A stretch of DNA of 64,000 nt from Mariniphaga sp041687255 (GTDB taxonomy: Bacteria; Bacteroidota; Bacteroidia; Bacteroidales; Prolixibacteraceae), in NCBI GenBank assembly GCA_041687255.1, contig JAWLCL010000015.1, positions 53,052 to 117,051 on the forward strand, read 5' to 3'. The notes under the pieces were generated by a model. The model did not search any database. It saw only the letters and a list, made by a program, of their open reading frames with translations, and was not told the DNA's origin. Of the stretch, positions 17,968 through 26,741 are shown one piece after another. A program made the translations under genes and the position numbers. Every line of letters starts with the position of its first letter. Position 1 is the first letter of the stretch.

Positions 17968-18156
17968 ATGAACTACAACATCAGGTTTTACGGTAACCTT
18001 TACAAGTGCCCGGCGGGCAAACGAAATCCCGATTGCCCGGTTTTAGCAATGCAACACCTCACCTTTGCCGAAAAAGTAGATTGGTTCGATGCTCTTTCCA
18101 TCGACCAAAAAGAGTTGATTGAGAAGCATCATAAAAGATGTGTGGGAAACCGATAA
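17968..18156 (+). CDS. small cysteine-rich protein, paralogue of the 569 gene
   Basis: This 62-residue protein has CP pairs at residues 14 and 23, a Trp at 39, LS at 43-44, and H55-x2-C58. The CP-x7-CP and H-x2-C spacings match the protein at 569-820, and the order of elements is the same. The family is unknown to me. The pattern suggests a small metal-binding or redox-sensitive protein. It lacks a signal peptide. An open frame at 17775-17996 overlaps its start but looks like a shadow. Confidence 0.6.
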   Translation: MNYNIRFYGNLYKCPAGKRNPDCPVLAMQHLTFAEKVDWFDALSIDQKELIEKHHKRCVGNR

Positions 18157-18733
18157 AAAAATTGCATGCATTGTTAGAATGGATAAATAGCCGGTTTATG
18201 AAGCTGGCAATCGGCAAAAAAGTTAAATTGACGGTTTGCATCTGTACCTGATTTCAGTCAATAAAATTTAACAACAGTCGTTTTCCGAAATACTATGGGG
18301 GCGAAATCATAAGCAAAGGGTGCATTCTGTTTCTAAGAAACATAAATGCCCTTCCCAAAACTCATAAAAGACTCAATAACGATAAAGTTTTTATTTAACA
18401 AAGGGCAAATAATAGGGAAATAAGAAGTAACCGGCACAAATGACCATGATTTTTATAACCTGCTATATAATTAAAGGTTTCAGGCATAATTTTCAAAAGC
18501 TTTTCTGCATCAGGAATTTGAATTTTTTATAATTAAAATATGCTATTATAAGTGTTCAACAATCCTTTTAATTGCATTATCAATATTGAAAAAAGAATAA
18601 TATGGTAAAAGTTACAGCCAAATTGCCTGGAGTGGGAGGTTTCGGACTTTCTCATCAAACTTTTACCGACTGTAAGTTGTCTTAATCTAAATTGCCTGAA
18701 CATCATGAATTAATAGTAACTGACATGTAAAGC
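18157..18733. other. intergenic region, no gene seen
   Basis: This 577-base, AT-rich stretch has no convincing gene. A 27-codon frame (18602-18685) lies inside an inverted repeat described separately. No terminator or recognised promoter was found. Confidence 0.5.
18604..18667. repeat. 10-bp perfect inverted repeat around a 44-base loop
   Basis: GGTAAAAGTT at 18604-18613 is matched by AACTTTTACC at 18658-18667. The arms enclose a GC-richer loop, which stands out in the AT-rich gap before the DUF2254 gene. It may be an RNA structure or a remnant of an element end; neither is shown. Confidence 0.5.
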
Positions 18734-20050
18734 ATGAAAAAGCTCCTGTTTTTGTGGAATGAACTGAAAGCCACATTCTGGTTTATTCCGGTAGTTATAA
18801 TAGCGGTAGCCCTAATTATGGCCTATGGGTTAATATATTTCGACAGGATTAATGATTTTAGTCCCGGGAAAGTAGGAATTTATCTCTTTATAGGAAGCCC
18901 CGATTCGGCCCGCAGTGTACTTTCTGTAATTTCAGGGGCAATGATTGGTGTGGCGGGTACTGTTTTCTCCATTACCCTGGTTGCTTTAAGCCTTGCCTCA
19001 TCGCAATTGGGTCCCCGATTGTTAAAGAATTTTATGTACGACAGGATTAACCAAATAGTTTTAGGCGCTTATGTTTCTACGTTTTTATACTGCCTGATCG
19101 TCATTAATTCCATCAGGGGAAATGAAGATTTTACTTTTGTTCCTTTTTTTTCAGTATTGTTTGCACTTATTGTTGCCGTTGGTAATATTATTCTTTTAAT
19201 TGTTTTTATACACCACATCACAATGAGCATTCAGGCAGATACTGTAATCTCTAATATATCCGAATCAATTTCAGGAAATGTCCGCAATTTGTTTTCCGAA
19301 CAGTTGGGGCAGGAGAGTGAGAAAGAGCATAAAAAGGAAGATGAAGCATTGTTAAAGTCAAAGTATGCATACAAATATGCAATAGGAATTTATAGGAGTG
19401 GTTATCTTCAATATCTGGATGGCCAGGCTTTTCTTGATTTTTCAGTTAAGCATAAAGCATTGATTGAACTGTATTACAGACCCGGCAATTATCTTGTGGA
19501 AGGCCTGGAAATGGGTATTATTTATTCTGATGAAAAGTTGGCGGACAAGGATATTGATCGGTGTAAGTCGTATTTTTTAACCGGCAGAATAAGGACTCCG
19601 CACCAGGATACTGAATATTCCATTCATCAGATGGTTGAAATTGCCTGCAGGGCTCTCTCTCCAGGTATAAATGATCCCTATACTGCCATTGCCTGTATCG
19701 ATAACCTTACTTCCACAATGTGTTACCTTTCCGGGGTAAAGTTTCCATCGCGATATCGTTATGATAATGAAGGTACGCTGAGATTAATAACCAAGGTTCT
19801 TACTTATGAGGGGATTTTTGATGCCGCATTCAACCAGATCAGGCAATTTGGTCATTCTGTCCCGTCTGTGGCTGTCAGGTTAATGGAGGCATATATTACC
19901 ATCGATAAATTTGCAAATAAAAGGCAGCAAAAAGAAGTCATAAATAAACATGCAAAAATGGTTCTAAACATGGCAGAAGAAAACTTCAAAGAGCAAAGCG
20001 ATCTAAAGGATTTAAAGGAAAGAAGCAAGCTGATAATGGATTTGCCGTGA
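18734..20050 (+). CDS. DUF2254 family membrane protein
   Basis: The 438-residue protein has four hydrophobic segments in the first about 160 residues (two around 15-85, two around 105-160) and the family region ISGAMIGVAGTVFSITLVAL with SSQLGPRLLKNF after it. The C-terminal 270 residues are soluble and helical, with SPGINDPYTAIACIDNL as the most conserved part. DUF2254 proteins are uncharacterised inner-membrane proteins; a channel-like role has been suspected but is not established. The gene is convergent with the AGCS transporter gene. Confidence 0.85.
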   Translation: MKKLLFLWNELKATFWFIPVVIIAVALIMAYGLIYFDRINDFSPGKVGIYLFIGSPDSARSVLSVISGAMIGVAGTVFSITLVALSLASSQLGPRLLKNFMYDRINQIVLGAYVSTFLYCLIVINSIRGNEDFTFVPFFSVLFALIVAVGNIILLIVFIHHITMSIQADTVISNISESISGNVRNLFSEQLGQESEKEHKKEDEALLKSKYAYKYAIGIYRSGYLQYLDGQAFLDFSVKHKALIELYYRPGNYLVEGLEMGIIYSDEKLADKDIDRCKSYFLTGRIRTPHQDTEYSIHQMVEIACRALSPGINDPYTAIACIDNLTSTMCYLSGVKFPSRYRYDNEGTLRLITKVLTYEGIFDAAFNQIRQFGHSVPSVAVRLMEAYITIDKFANKRQQKEVINKHAKMVLNMAEENFKEQSDLKDLKERSKLIMDLP

Positions 20051-20117
20051 ATCAGTTTGAACCGTGTACTTTAAACCTTTTTATGTAAGCTTTATTAATT
20101 GATTTTTTTCTTTTCAG

Positions 20118-21797
20118 CTAGTCCTTCGGCAATTTTTCATTCGGAAAACGCAGGCTGTATTCCTTCCAAAAATGTTTCACTTCGCTTTTCATTTCTTTCG
20201 ACAGCGACAGGATTCCTATTAAGTTAGGTATGGTCATCAATGCGATTGTAATTCCTGAGAGGGTCCAGATAATTGTGGTATCGGTAAATGAAGCAAGGAA
20301 AAAACCAAGTACATAAATTATGTGATAGTAAATAACTTTATCCGATCCGAAGAGATAGGTAATGGCCCTGTCGCCATAGTACGACCAGCTAATGGCAGTT
20401 GAAAAGGCAAAGAGCAGCAGTCCGATGGACACGATGTATTTGCCGTAATCGCCAAACCAGCTGCGGGTAAAGGCTATGGTAGTAAGCGGGGCACTGTGCA
20501 GCAGGGAATTTCCGGTGAGGGTTAATCCCGGCTGGCTTACAAGGTTGCCCGAGGAAAATTCTATGGTTCCGGTATAGGGCTGGTTGTTCATATACACAGT
20601 GATGTCTTCGGCTACTGAGCGGGCATGCAGCAAAGTTACCTGATTTTGTATTTCTCCATCATCAACAGTGATGCTTCCTGAGTATAACGGGAGGTTTTCT
20701 TCTCCTGCCAAAAAGTGAAACAACTGCTCCCGCTGAGCCGGATTGTTATCGGAATAATTGCCTTCAAGGGCAATTAAATCGGTTTCCTGGAACTGGTTAG
20801 GTAGTTTTTCAGTCCATACTCCTGAAGATAATAGTACCAGGCCTGTAAGGGTACAGATGATGATGGTATCGATAAAGGGTTCGAGTAAAGCAACCAATCC
20901 TTCTGAAACCGGTTCATGAGCGCGTGCTGCGGCATGGGCAATGGGAGCTGAACCCTGGCCGGCCTCATTGGAGAATAAACCGCGGTTTACCCCCCGGTTA
21001 AAGGCAAAGGCTATACTTCCTCCCAAAAAACCTCCGGCTGCTGCTGAGCCAGTAAATACATCACCAATAATTGATGCGAGCGATGGCAGAATATTTTCAT
21101 AATTGTATGCGATTACGGCAACTGCACCAATGAAATAAATTACGGCCATTATGGGAACAAGCCGGGAAGTAACTTTTGCTATGCGCTTTATGCCGCCAAT
21201 GATTACAAACCCAAGAATGACAGCTAAAATGGCACCGGTTAGCATATGGTTAATGCCAAACGTTTCGAAAAGCGAATTGGAAATGCTGTTGATCTGTGGC
21301 AGGTTACCAGTGCCAAATGACGATAATACGGTGGCAACGGCAAAAATAACAGCCAGCCATTTTAGGTTCAGCCTGTTTTTCATGTAATACATTGGGCCAC
21401 CGGCTATGGTGCCGTCGGCTGCCGTTTCCCGGTATTTATGGGAGAGAGTAACTTCCACAAATTTTGTAGTCATGCCCAGGGCAGCTGTAACCAGCATCCA
21501 GAAAAGGGCAGCAGGCCCTCCCAAATGGATTGCCAGTGCAACACCTGCGATGTTGCCGGTACCAACAGTGCCTGAAAGAGCTGTGGTTAGCGCCTGAAAA
21601 TGTGAGGTGTCGCCTTCATCGCCTTTACGATCGAATTTACCCCGCATAATGCGTACAGAATGTTTTAGATAGCGAAACTGGGGAAACTTTAGGTAAAGGG
21701 TAAAAAATAGTCCGGTACCCAAAAGCAGGAAAACGAACCATTGTGATCCGCCGATATAACTGTCAATTATGGAAAGAAATTGGTTCAGTTCATTCAT
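20118..21797 (-). CDS. AGCS family sodium:alanine/amino-acid symporter with extra loop
   Basis: This 559-residue inner-membrane transporter couples amino-acid uptake to sodium. The family signatures TALSGTVGTGNIAGVALAI and GGPMYYMKNRL, and the later FNRGVNRGLFSNEAGQGSAP region, are clear. It is longer than typical AGCS proteins because of about 120 residues inserted between membrane helices (from LPNQFQETD to about LLHSAPL). The insert is hydrophilic and beta-rich and probably lies on the periplasmic face. The gene is transcribed alone, divergent from the small acidic-protein gene at 21880. Confidence 0.88.
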   Translation of the reverse strand: MNELNQFLSIIDSYIGGSQWFVFLLLGTGLFFTLYLKFPQFRYLKHSVRIMRGKFDRKGDEGDTSHFQALTTALSGTVGTGNIAGVALAIHLGGPAALFWMLVTAALGMTTKFVEVTLSHKYRETAADGTIAGGPMYYMKNRLNLKWLAVIFAVATVLSSFGTGNLPQINSISNSLFETFGINHMLTGAILAVILGFVIIGGIKRIAKVTSRLVPIMAVIYFIGAVAVIAYNYENILPSLASIIGDVFTGSAAAGGFLGGSIAFAFNRGVNRGLFSNEAGQGSAPIAHAAARAHEPVSEGLVALLEPFIDTIIICTLTGLVLLSSGVWTEKLPNQFQETDLIALEGNYSDNNPAQREQLFHFLAGEENLPLYSGSITVDDGEIQNQVTLLHARSVAEDITVYMNNQPYTGTIEFSSGNLVSQPGLTLTGNSLLHSAPLTTIAFTRSWFGDYGKYIVSIGLLLFAFSTAISWSYYGDRAITYLFGSDKVIYYHIIYVLGFFLASFTDTTIIWTLSGITIALMTIPNLIGILSLSKEMKSEVKHFWKEYSLRFPNEKLPKD

Positions 21798-21879
21798 TTC
21801 AGGCTCATTTTTTTAAATTTCAGCTAAAAATAGTAATCTATTTCATAAATTAGCAAAGTAAATTTTTAAATCAGAAAAC

Positions 21880-22131
21880 ATGTTGCCCAGATTTTTATTA
21901 GCTGACAACTCGCTGGAGACACCCGAAACCATTTTTGTGGTGCATACCGAAACTCCACGTTTTATTATCGAAGCCGACATCGATGATTTTGAAAACAACC
22001 AGGAAATCCACTGGATTGATAGTAAACCCGACGATGAGGAAATGATAGCACAACTGGTGGATGAAGCCGAAGAGTTTTTGGAAAAGGAGTTTGAGAATGA
22101 AGAGTTTTTGGATTCAGATGAAGAGGAGTAG
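21880..22131 (+). CDS. small acidic conserved-type protein
   Basis: The 83-residue product starts MLPRFLLADNS and ends in a strongly acidic tail (EEFLEKEFENEEFLDSDEEE). The first 45 residues look like a small beta fold with the phrase TIFVVHTETPRFI. I cannot assign a function. It is followed after two bases by the PspC-domain gene, so the two are almost certainly co-transcribed and perhaps functionally linked. Confidence 0.7.
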   Translation: MLPRFLLADNSLETPETIFVVHTETPRFIIEADIDDFENNQEIHWIDSKPDDEEMIAQLVDEAEEFLEKEFENEEFLDSDEEE

Positions 22132-22133
22132 CA

Positions 22134-22346
22134 ATGGAAAAAAGTTCGAAGAAAAAAAAACTTTACCGTTCCAATGACAGGATTCTGGGCGGTGTGCTTG
22201 CCGGTTTTGCCGAATACATTTATGCCGATAAAACAATAGTGCGGCTTGTTTATGCTGTTGTTTCCATCCTTTCGGCAGGTTTTCCCGGTTTGCTGGTCTA
22301 CATTATTGCGTGGATTGTAATTCCTCCAAAGCCTTTGCAATATTGA
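22134..22346 (+). CDS. PspC domain-containing protein
   Basis: This 70-residue protein is essentially one PspC domain: KLYRSNDRILGGVLAGFAEY followed by a membrane helix (VSILSAGFPGLLVYIIAWIVIP). PspC domains are tied to envelope-stress responses through PspA/PspB in other bacteria, but small single-domain versions are common in Bacteroidota without a known partner. It sits two bases after the acidic-protein gene. Confidence 0.85.
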   Translation: MEKSSKKKKLYRSNDRILGGVLAGFAEYIYADKTIVRLVYAVVSILSAGFPGLLVYIIAWIVIPPKPLQY

Positions 22347-22359
22347 TTCAACAGGTATT

Positions 22360-23292
22360 TTAAACCGGATTTCTTTTAGTGTTATCCGGTTTTCTAATTT
22401 TCTTTTTCCTGACTACCAGGTATGCACCGGAAATCACCAGTGATGCTCCAAGAATGGTTATCATGGAGAATCGCTCGTGCGTTATCCATGTTACCTCCAC
22501 GTAAGTTAAGATGCCCATGGTGACGAAAGTAATAATAGGATTCAGGAAAATAATAACGCTTACTTTGCTGGCTTCAATGAACCGCAGTGCCATGGCAAGC
22601 GAACTGTAGGCTATTAAGGTGTTGGCCCCTAAAAAAAACAAAAGAGCCCACCAGCCCCAGTGCAGCTGGAATACCGGGTTGAGGTCAATAAATGGCAGGT
22701 AAATTACAGCCGGAAACCCGAAAAGAAAGAGGTTGAGTACGGGAGCCGGATAACGCGCAACGAGCATTTTTTGCATGACTGCATACAATGTCCAGGCCAA
22801 AGCTCCGCTAAGGGTGAAAAGTACTCCTATATTGTATTGTGTTTTCCCCTCAAAAAATGCCATTAACTGATCGCTGTAAAAAAAACCAAATCCTGCTAAG
22901 GCAACAAAAAATCCCGTCATCTGATAACGGGTGAGCCGTTCCTTAAAAATAACAAAACCTGCAAGTGCCAGCATCAGCGGACCAAATTGAATGAAAAGCT
23001 GTGCGTTGCTTGGTGTTGTGTATTGAATGCCCAGCATGAATCCAAGGTAGTTCCAGGAAATGCCGATAGCCGCAAAAACCAGTAGCAGGGGAGGCTTTAC
23101 CAGTATCTTTAATGAGGAAGGATTTCGGAAAAGCTGCCACCCCAGCAACAGGATGAATGCGATAATGAAACGGAACCATACGATGGTTTTTGGATCAATC
23201 TCCCTCACTGCCAGCTTCAGCGCAATTGCAAGAAACCCCCAGAAAAATGCCGTTACGGAAGCATAAATGATGCCCTTGGTCTGATCCTGCAT
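22360..23292 (-). CDS. EamA family (DMT superfamily) transporter
   Basis: The 310-residue protein has ten predicted membrane helices arranged as two EamA repeats (first about 5-135, second about 150-295), the layout of drug/metabolite exporters. The family segment ASVTAFFWGFLAIALKLA opens repeat one and GALAWTLYAVMQK repeat two. The C-terminus is basic (RKKKIRKP). The start codon lies three bases after the pheT stop, so it is probably translated from the pheT transcript. The substrate is unknown. Confidence 0.87.
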   Translation of the reverse strand: MQDQTKGIIYASVTAFFWGFLAIALKLAVREIDPKTIVWFRFIIAFILLLGWQLFRNPSSLKILVKPPLLLVFAAIGISWNYLGFMLGIQYTTPSNAQLFIQFGPLMLALAGFVIFKERLTRYQMTGFFVALAGFGFFYSDQLMAFFEGKTQYNIGVLFTLSGALAWTLYAVMQKMLVARYPAPVLNLFLFGFPAVIYLPFIDLNPVFQLHWGWWALLFFLGANTLIAYSSLAMALRFIEASKVSVIIFLNPIITFVTMGILTYVEVTWITHERFSMITILGASLVISGAYLVVRKKKIRKPDNTKRNPV

Positions 23293-23295
23293 TAT

Positions 23296-25749
23296 TTACT
23301 TGCGTAACTGAGCTCCCAAATCACGTTCAAACGCAGTAACCAGCTTTTGCATGGTTTTGTCAATCTGTTTATCGGTAAGGGTACGCAAGTCATCCCGGAG
23401 TATGAAACTGACCGCATACGATTTTTTGTCTTCAGGAATTCCTTTGCCTTCGTAAACATCAAACAGCCCCAATTCCCTTAATATTTTTCGTTCGGTTTTA
23501 TAAGCCACTTCTTCAATCTCTCTGAATTTTACCTGCTTATCGATAACCAATGCCAGGTCGCGGCGCACTGCAGGATATTTGGGCAATTCGCTAAAGGTGA
23601 TGGTATGCCTGGCATTTTTTGCCATCACTGCCTCCCAGTTAAAATCAGCATAATATACCGGAGCTTCCAGTTCAAATCGCTTCAGGAATTGTTTTGCCAC
23701 AATACCCATTTCCAGCACAATCTTATTGTTTTCCTGGTATGTTAACCCTTCGGAAAATACTTCACTGCCGGTTTCTGAAACCTGAAGCTGGGCGAGGTTA
23801 AATCCCATCCGTTTAAGAATGTTTTCAGCGTTTGATTTCAGATAGAAAAACGAGGTGGGTCGTTGCTCCATGGACCAGCTTTCAGGATTTTGAGCCCCGG
23901 TAATGAATAAACCCAGATGTTCTTCTTCGTGGTAATTCCGTACCGGCTGGTCTTTCAATTCTGTGCCCTTAAAGAAGTAGCAGTTGCCAAACTCGTAAAT
24001 CTTCAAATCTTTATTTTGACGATTGGCATTGTATGCAATACATTCCAATCCGCCAAACAGCAAGGTCTGCCGCATTCCATTCAAATCGGCGCTAAGCGGA
24101 TTTAACAGGTTCACCGTATTTTCCTGCCGGTATTGTTCCAGCCCTTCATAGTATCCCGACTTGGTAAGGGAATTCGACCAGATTTCATTGAATCCTTGTG
24201 AGGTAAGCATTTCCGAAACCAGGTTACGCACCTGGTCGGGATCGGGTTTCATAGCCACCTGCAGAGAAGAATTTAACGTTGAAGGAATTTCTACATTATT
24301 GTAACCGTATATCCGGAGGATTTCTTCAATAATATCGGCTTCCCGTTTTACGTCAACCCGGTAAGGCGGAACGGCCAGTAATAACCCTTTTTCATTTTCC
24401 TCTTCAACCTCAATTTCAAGCGAGGTCAGTATTTTTTTTATCGTTTCCGCTCCGATATCTTTACCTATCAGGCGTGCAATGTTTTTATAGCTTACCTGCA
24501 CTTTAAAATGTTCGGCAGGCGATGGATAAACATCCTTGATGTCGGAAGAAATGGTTCCCCCGGCAAGTTCTTTAATAAGAAGTGCAGCGCGTTTTAGGGC
24601 ATAAATCACCCCGTTGGGATCTGTTCCCCTTTCGAACCGGAAGGATGCATCGGTATTGAGGCCGTGGCGCCGTGCTGTTTTACGTATATAAACCGGGTCG
24701 AACCAGGCGCTTTCCAGGAAAATGGCAGTAGTAGATTCCTTTACTCCTGATGTCAACCCACCAAAAACTCCGCCGATACACATAGGTTCTTTTTCATTGC
24801 AAATCATGAGATCATCTTCATGAAGGCCGCGTTCCACCTCATCGAGAGTGGTGAATTTTGTTCCTCCTGCTACGGTTTGTACAACCACTTTATTGCCGGT
24901 AATCTCAGCTGCATCGAATGCATGAAGCGGCTGGCCTGTTTCAAACAGCACATAGTTGGTAGCATCCACTAAGTTATTAATGGGGGAGTGGCCTATGGCT
25001 TTCAGCCGGGTTTGAAGCCAGGCCGGAGATTCTTTCACTTCAAGACCTGTGATGGTAACTCCTGCATACCTGTGACAGGCTTCAGGATTTTTTAATTCCA
25101 CCGGTATCTCAAGGTTATGATTATCTGCTTTGAAATCATCGACAGGTATACGGTTATAGGTAACGGGCCGGGTTTGGTTCAGGAATGCAGCCAAATCGCG
25201 GGCTACACCAATATGCGATGCCCCATCGATACGGTTGGGTGTTAAATCCACTTCAATCGTCCAGTCCGATTCAATATTGAAATATTCTTTGGCCGGAGTG
25301 CCTATTTGTGCTGTTTCATCAAGAACAATAATTCCTTCATGGTCGGTGCCGATACCTATTTCATCTTCAGCACAAATCATTCCCTCCGATACTTCACCCC
25401 TGATTTTTACCCGTTTTAAAGTGAGTTCCTGGTCTCCCATGTAAAGGGTTGTACCCACAGGAGCCACCACCACCTTTTGACCGGCGGCCACATTGGGAGC
25501 GCCGCAAACAATTGACAAGAGATTGCCTGTTCCTATATCAACAGTTGTTTTGCTTAAATGGTCGGAATTGGGGTGCTTTTCGCAGGTAACAACACTGCCT
25601 ATTACCAAACCTTCCATGCCTCCCTTTACTGTTTCCACCTTTTCAAGGCTACTCACCTCAAGGCCTGTTTGAGTAAGTATTCTGCTTATCTCTTCAGGTG
25701 TTTCTTCCAACTGAATGTAATCTTTCAACCAGGTATAAGAAATCTTCAT
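23296..25749 (-). CDS. pheT: phenylalanyl-tRNA synthetase beta subunit
   Basis: The 817-residue protein is the beta chain of the alpha2beta2 enzyme that charges tRNA-Phe. The order of domains is standard: N-terminal part, EMAP-like tRNA-binding domain (about 40-150, with SIVCGAPNVAAGQKV), B3/B4 editing domain (HRYAGVTITGLEV, LVDATNYVLFETGQPLHAFD), B5 domain (about 400-470), the catalytic-like core, and the C-terminal FDX-ACB anticodon-binding domain (TFSELPKYPAVRRDLALVID). The length is normal and no break is seen. It is essential and reads leftward into the EamA gene. Confidence 0.96.
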   Translation of the reverse strand: MKISYTWLKDYIQLEETPEEISRILTQTGLEVSSLEKVETVKGGMEGLVIGSVVTCEKHPNSDHLSKTTVDIGTGNLLSIVCGAPNVAAGQKVVVAPVGTTLYMGDQELTLKRVKIRGEVSEGMICAEDEIGIGTDHEGIIVLDETAQIGTPAKEYFNIESDWTIEVDLTPNRIDGASHIGVARDLAAFLNQTRPVTYNRIPVDDFKADNHNLEIPVELKNPEACHRYAGVTITGLEVKESPAWLQTRLKAIGHSPINNLVDATNYVLFETGQPLHAFDAAEITGNKVVVQTVAGGTKFTTLDEVERGLHEDDLMICNEKEPMCIGGVFGGLTSGVKESTTAIFLESAWFDPVYIRKTARRHGLNTDASFRFERGTDPNGVIYALKRAALLIKELAGGTISSDIKDVYPSPAEHFKVQVSYKNIARLIGKDIGAETIKKILTSLEIEVEEENEKGLLLAVPPYRVDVKREADIIEEILRIYGYNNVEIPSTLNSSLQVAMKPDPDQVRNLVSEMLTSQGFNEIWSNSLTKSGYYEGLEQYRQENTVNLLNPLSADLNGMRQTLLFGGLECIAYNANRQNKDLKIYEFGNCYFFKGTELKDQPVRNYHEEEHLGLFITGAQNPESWSMEQRPTSFFYLKSNAENILKRMGFNLAQLQVSETGSEVFSEGLTYQENNKIVLEMGIVAKQFLKRFELEAPVYYADFNWEAVMAKNARHTITFSELPKYPAVRRDLALVIDKQVKFREIEEVAYKTERKILRELGLFDVYEGKGIPEDKKSYAVSFILRDDLRTLTDKQIDKTMQKLVTAFERDLGAQLRK

Positions 25750-25780
25750 GCCAATTATTCGCTAAAAATTAATGAAGGAA

Positions 25781-25788
25781 CAAAAATA
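25781..25788 (-). promoter_or_regulatory. Bacteroidota -7 element before pheT
   Basis: On the minus strand TATTTTTG matches the TAnnTTTG consensus 31 bases before the pheT start. No clear -33 TTTG was found at the usual distance, so this is a partial match. Confidence 0.45.
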
Positions 25789-25981
25789 GAGATTTTACCT
25801 GAATATACAGCAGGATTGGCTGGTTGTTAATTGTTGGTCAAATTAATGAAGCAGTGCATCAGATTAGTGAAATTTATTTTTTTTTCTCCCAGATTAACGT
25901 GCTTTATTTTTCACCCGGACTTCTTACCATCTCAAAAAGATCTTGATACAATTACAGGCTATCTTTCAAGTGAAATTTTTA

Positions 25982-25989
25982 TATCTTTG
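25982..25989 (+). promoter_or_regulatory. Bacteroidota -7 element before the vapBC-type pair
   Basis: TATCTTTG matches TAnnTTTG 18 bases before the antitoxin ATG at 26008. The upstream -33 element is not clear. Its position supports the shorter antitoxin start. Confidence 0.45.
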
Positions 25990-26007
25990 CTTTATACATT
26001 AATATGT

Positions 26008-26235
26008 ATGGAATTAAGAATAGAAATAACTTATAATCAGGTGCTGAAGTTGGTCAGACAACTTCCTAAAGAAGATATTAAGAAGTTGACCAGTACGTTG
26101 CAATCTGAAATTTCTGAAAATAAATCAAAATCATCTTTACAAGAGTTGATTCTACAAGCTCCAACATGGACTGATTCCGATTTGAGTGATTTTGATAATG
26201 CAAGAATTCATATTAATAAATCCAGAATTGCATGA
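26008..26235 (+). CDS. VapB-type antitoxin (predicted)
   Basis: I chose the ATG at 26008 (75 residues, MELRIEITYNQVLKLVRQLP); an open frame reaches back to 25831 but that extension is hydrophobic noise preceding the -7 element. The N-terminal part looks like a short beta/helix regulator found in front of PIN toxins in Bacteroidota, with a helix rich in Lys/Glu and a C-terminal tail (APTWTDSDLSDFD) suited to binding the toxin. The stop overlaps the toxin start by the four bases ATGA. It should neutralise the toxin and repress its own promoter; this is inferred from context. Confidence 0.7.
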   Translation: MELRIEITYNQVLKLVRQLPKEDIKKLTSTLQSEISENKSKSSLQELILQAPTWTDSDLSDFDNARIHINKSRIA

Positions 26236-26609
26236 TATTGTTGGATTCTTCAATATTGATTGAATTATTTCGCAAGAAGAATAAAAGAAACACATATTTT
26301 TATAGTTTAGCTAATACATATCCAATTTTATGTATATCTACAATCTCTTATTATGAAATAGGTGTCGGCAATAGAAAATCACATTCTGAATATTGGGGGA
26401 AATTAAGTGAACAATTAAAGATTCTTTCCTTTGATAAAGAATGTTCTGAAAATGCAATAACTGTGTATATTGAATTATTAGAGGAAAATAAGATGATTGA
26501 TTTGGCAGATATCCTTATTGGAGCGACTGCGTTGGCTCATAATATACCTCTTGCAACATTAAATGTGAAACATTTCAATAGGATTTCAGGATTAGAATTG
26601 GTTAAGTAA
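26232..26609 (+). CDS. vapC: VapC-type PIN domain ribonuclease toxin
   Basis: This 125-residue PIN domain protein shows the expected acidic quartet: D5 in LLDSSILIEL, E in SYYEIGVG, D in LADILIGATAL and a final acidic/Asn position in LATLNVKHF. PIN toxins cut RNA, usually tRNA or rRNA. It overlaps the antitoxin gene by four bases, the classic type II arrangement. The pair is visibly more AT-rich than pheT and the dipeptidase on either side, which suggests acquisition by transfer. It is bounded downstream by a bidirectional terminator at 26689-26721. Confidence 0.88.
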   Translation: MILLDSSILIELFRKKNKRNTYFYSLANTYPILCISTISYYEIGVGNRKSHSEYWGKLSEQLKILSFDKECSENAITVYIELLEENKMIDLADILIGATALAHNIPLATLNVKHFNRISGLELVK

Positions 26610-26688
26610 GTTGCCACCCCCTTTTTGACCAAACATCTTTATGTTTCATATTTTCAACAATAAACGATAATCTGATATCTATTAAAAT

Positions 26689-26721
26689 AAAAGAGATTGC
26701 CCTTTAATGACAACCTCTTTT
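26689..26721. terminator. bidirectional terminator between vapC and the M3 peptidase gene
   Basis: AAAAGAGATTG at 26689-26699 pairs, with one mismatch, with CAACCTCTTTT at 26711-26721. A and T runs flank both sides, so it can serve both convergent transcripts. Confidence 0.65.
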
Positions 26722-26741
26722 ATTTATTTTTTGACCACTGA

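Noticed and set aside
17775..17996. 73-codon frame overlapping the GNAT end and the small Cys-rich gene
   Set aside because: It overlaps two better genes and has no recognisable motif.
25831..26007. Upstream extension of the antitoxin frame
   Set aside because: It is hydrophobic noise that would span the -7 element; the shorter start at 26008 fits the family size.
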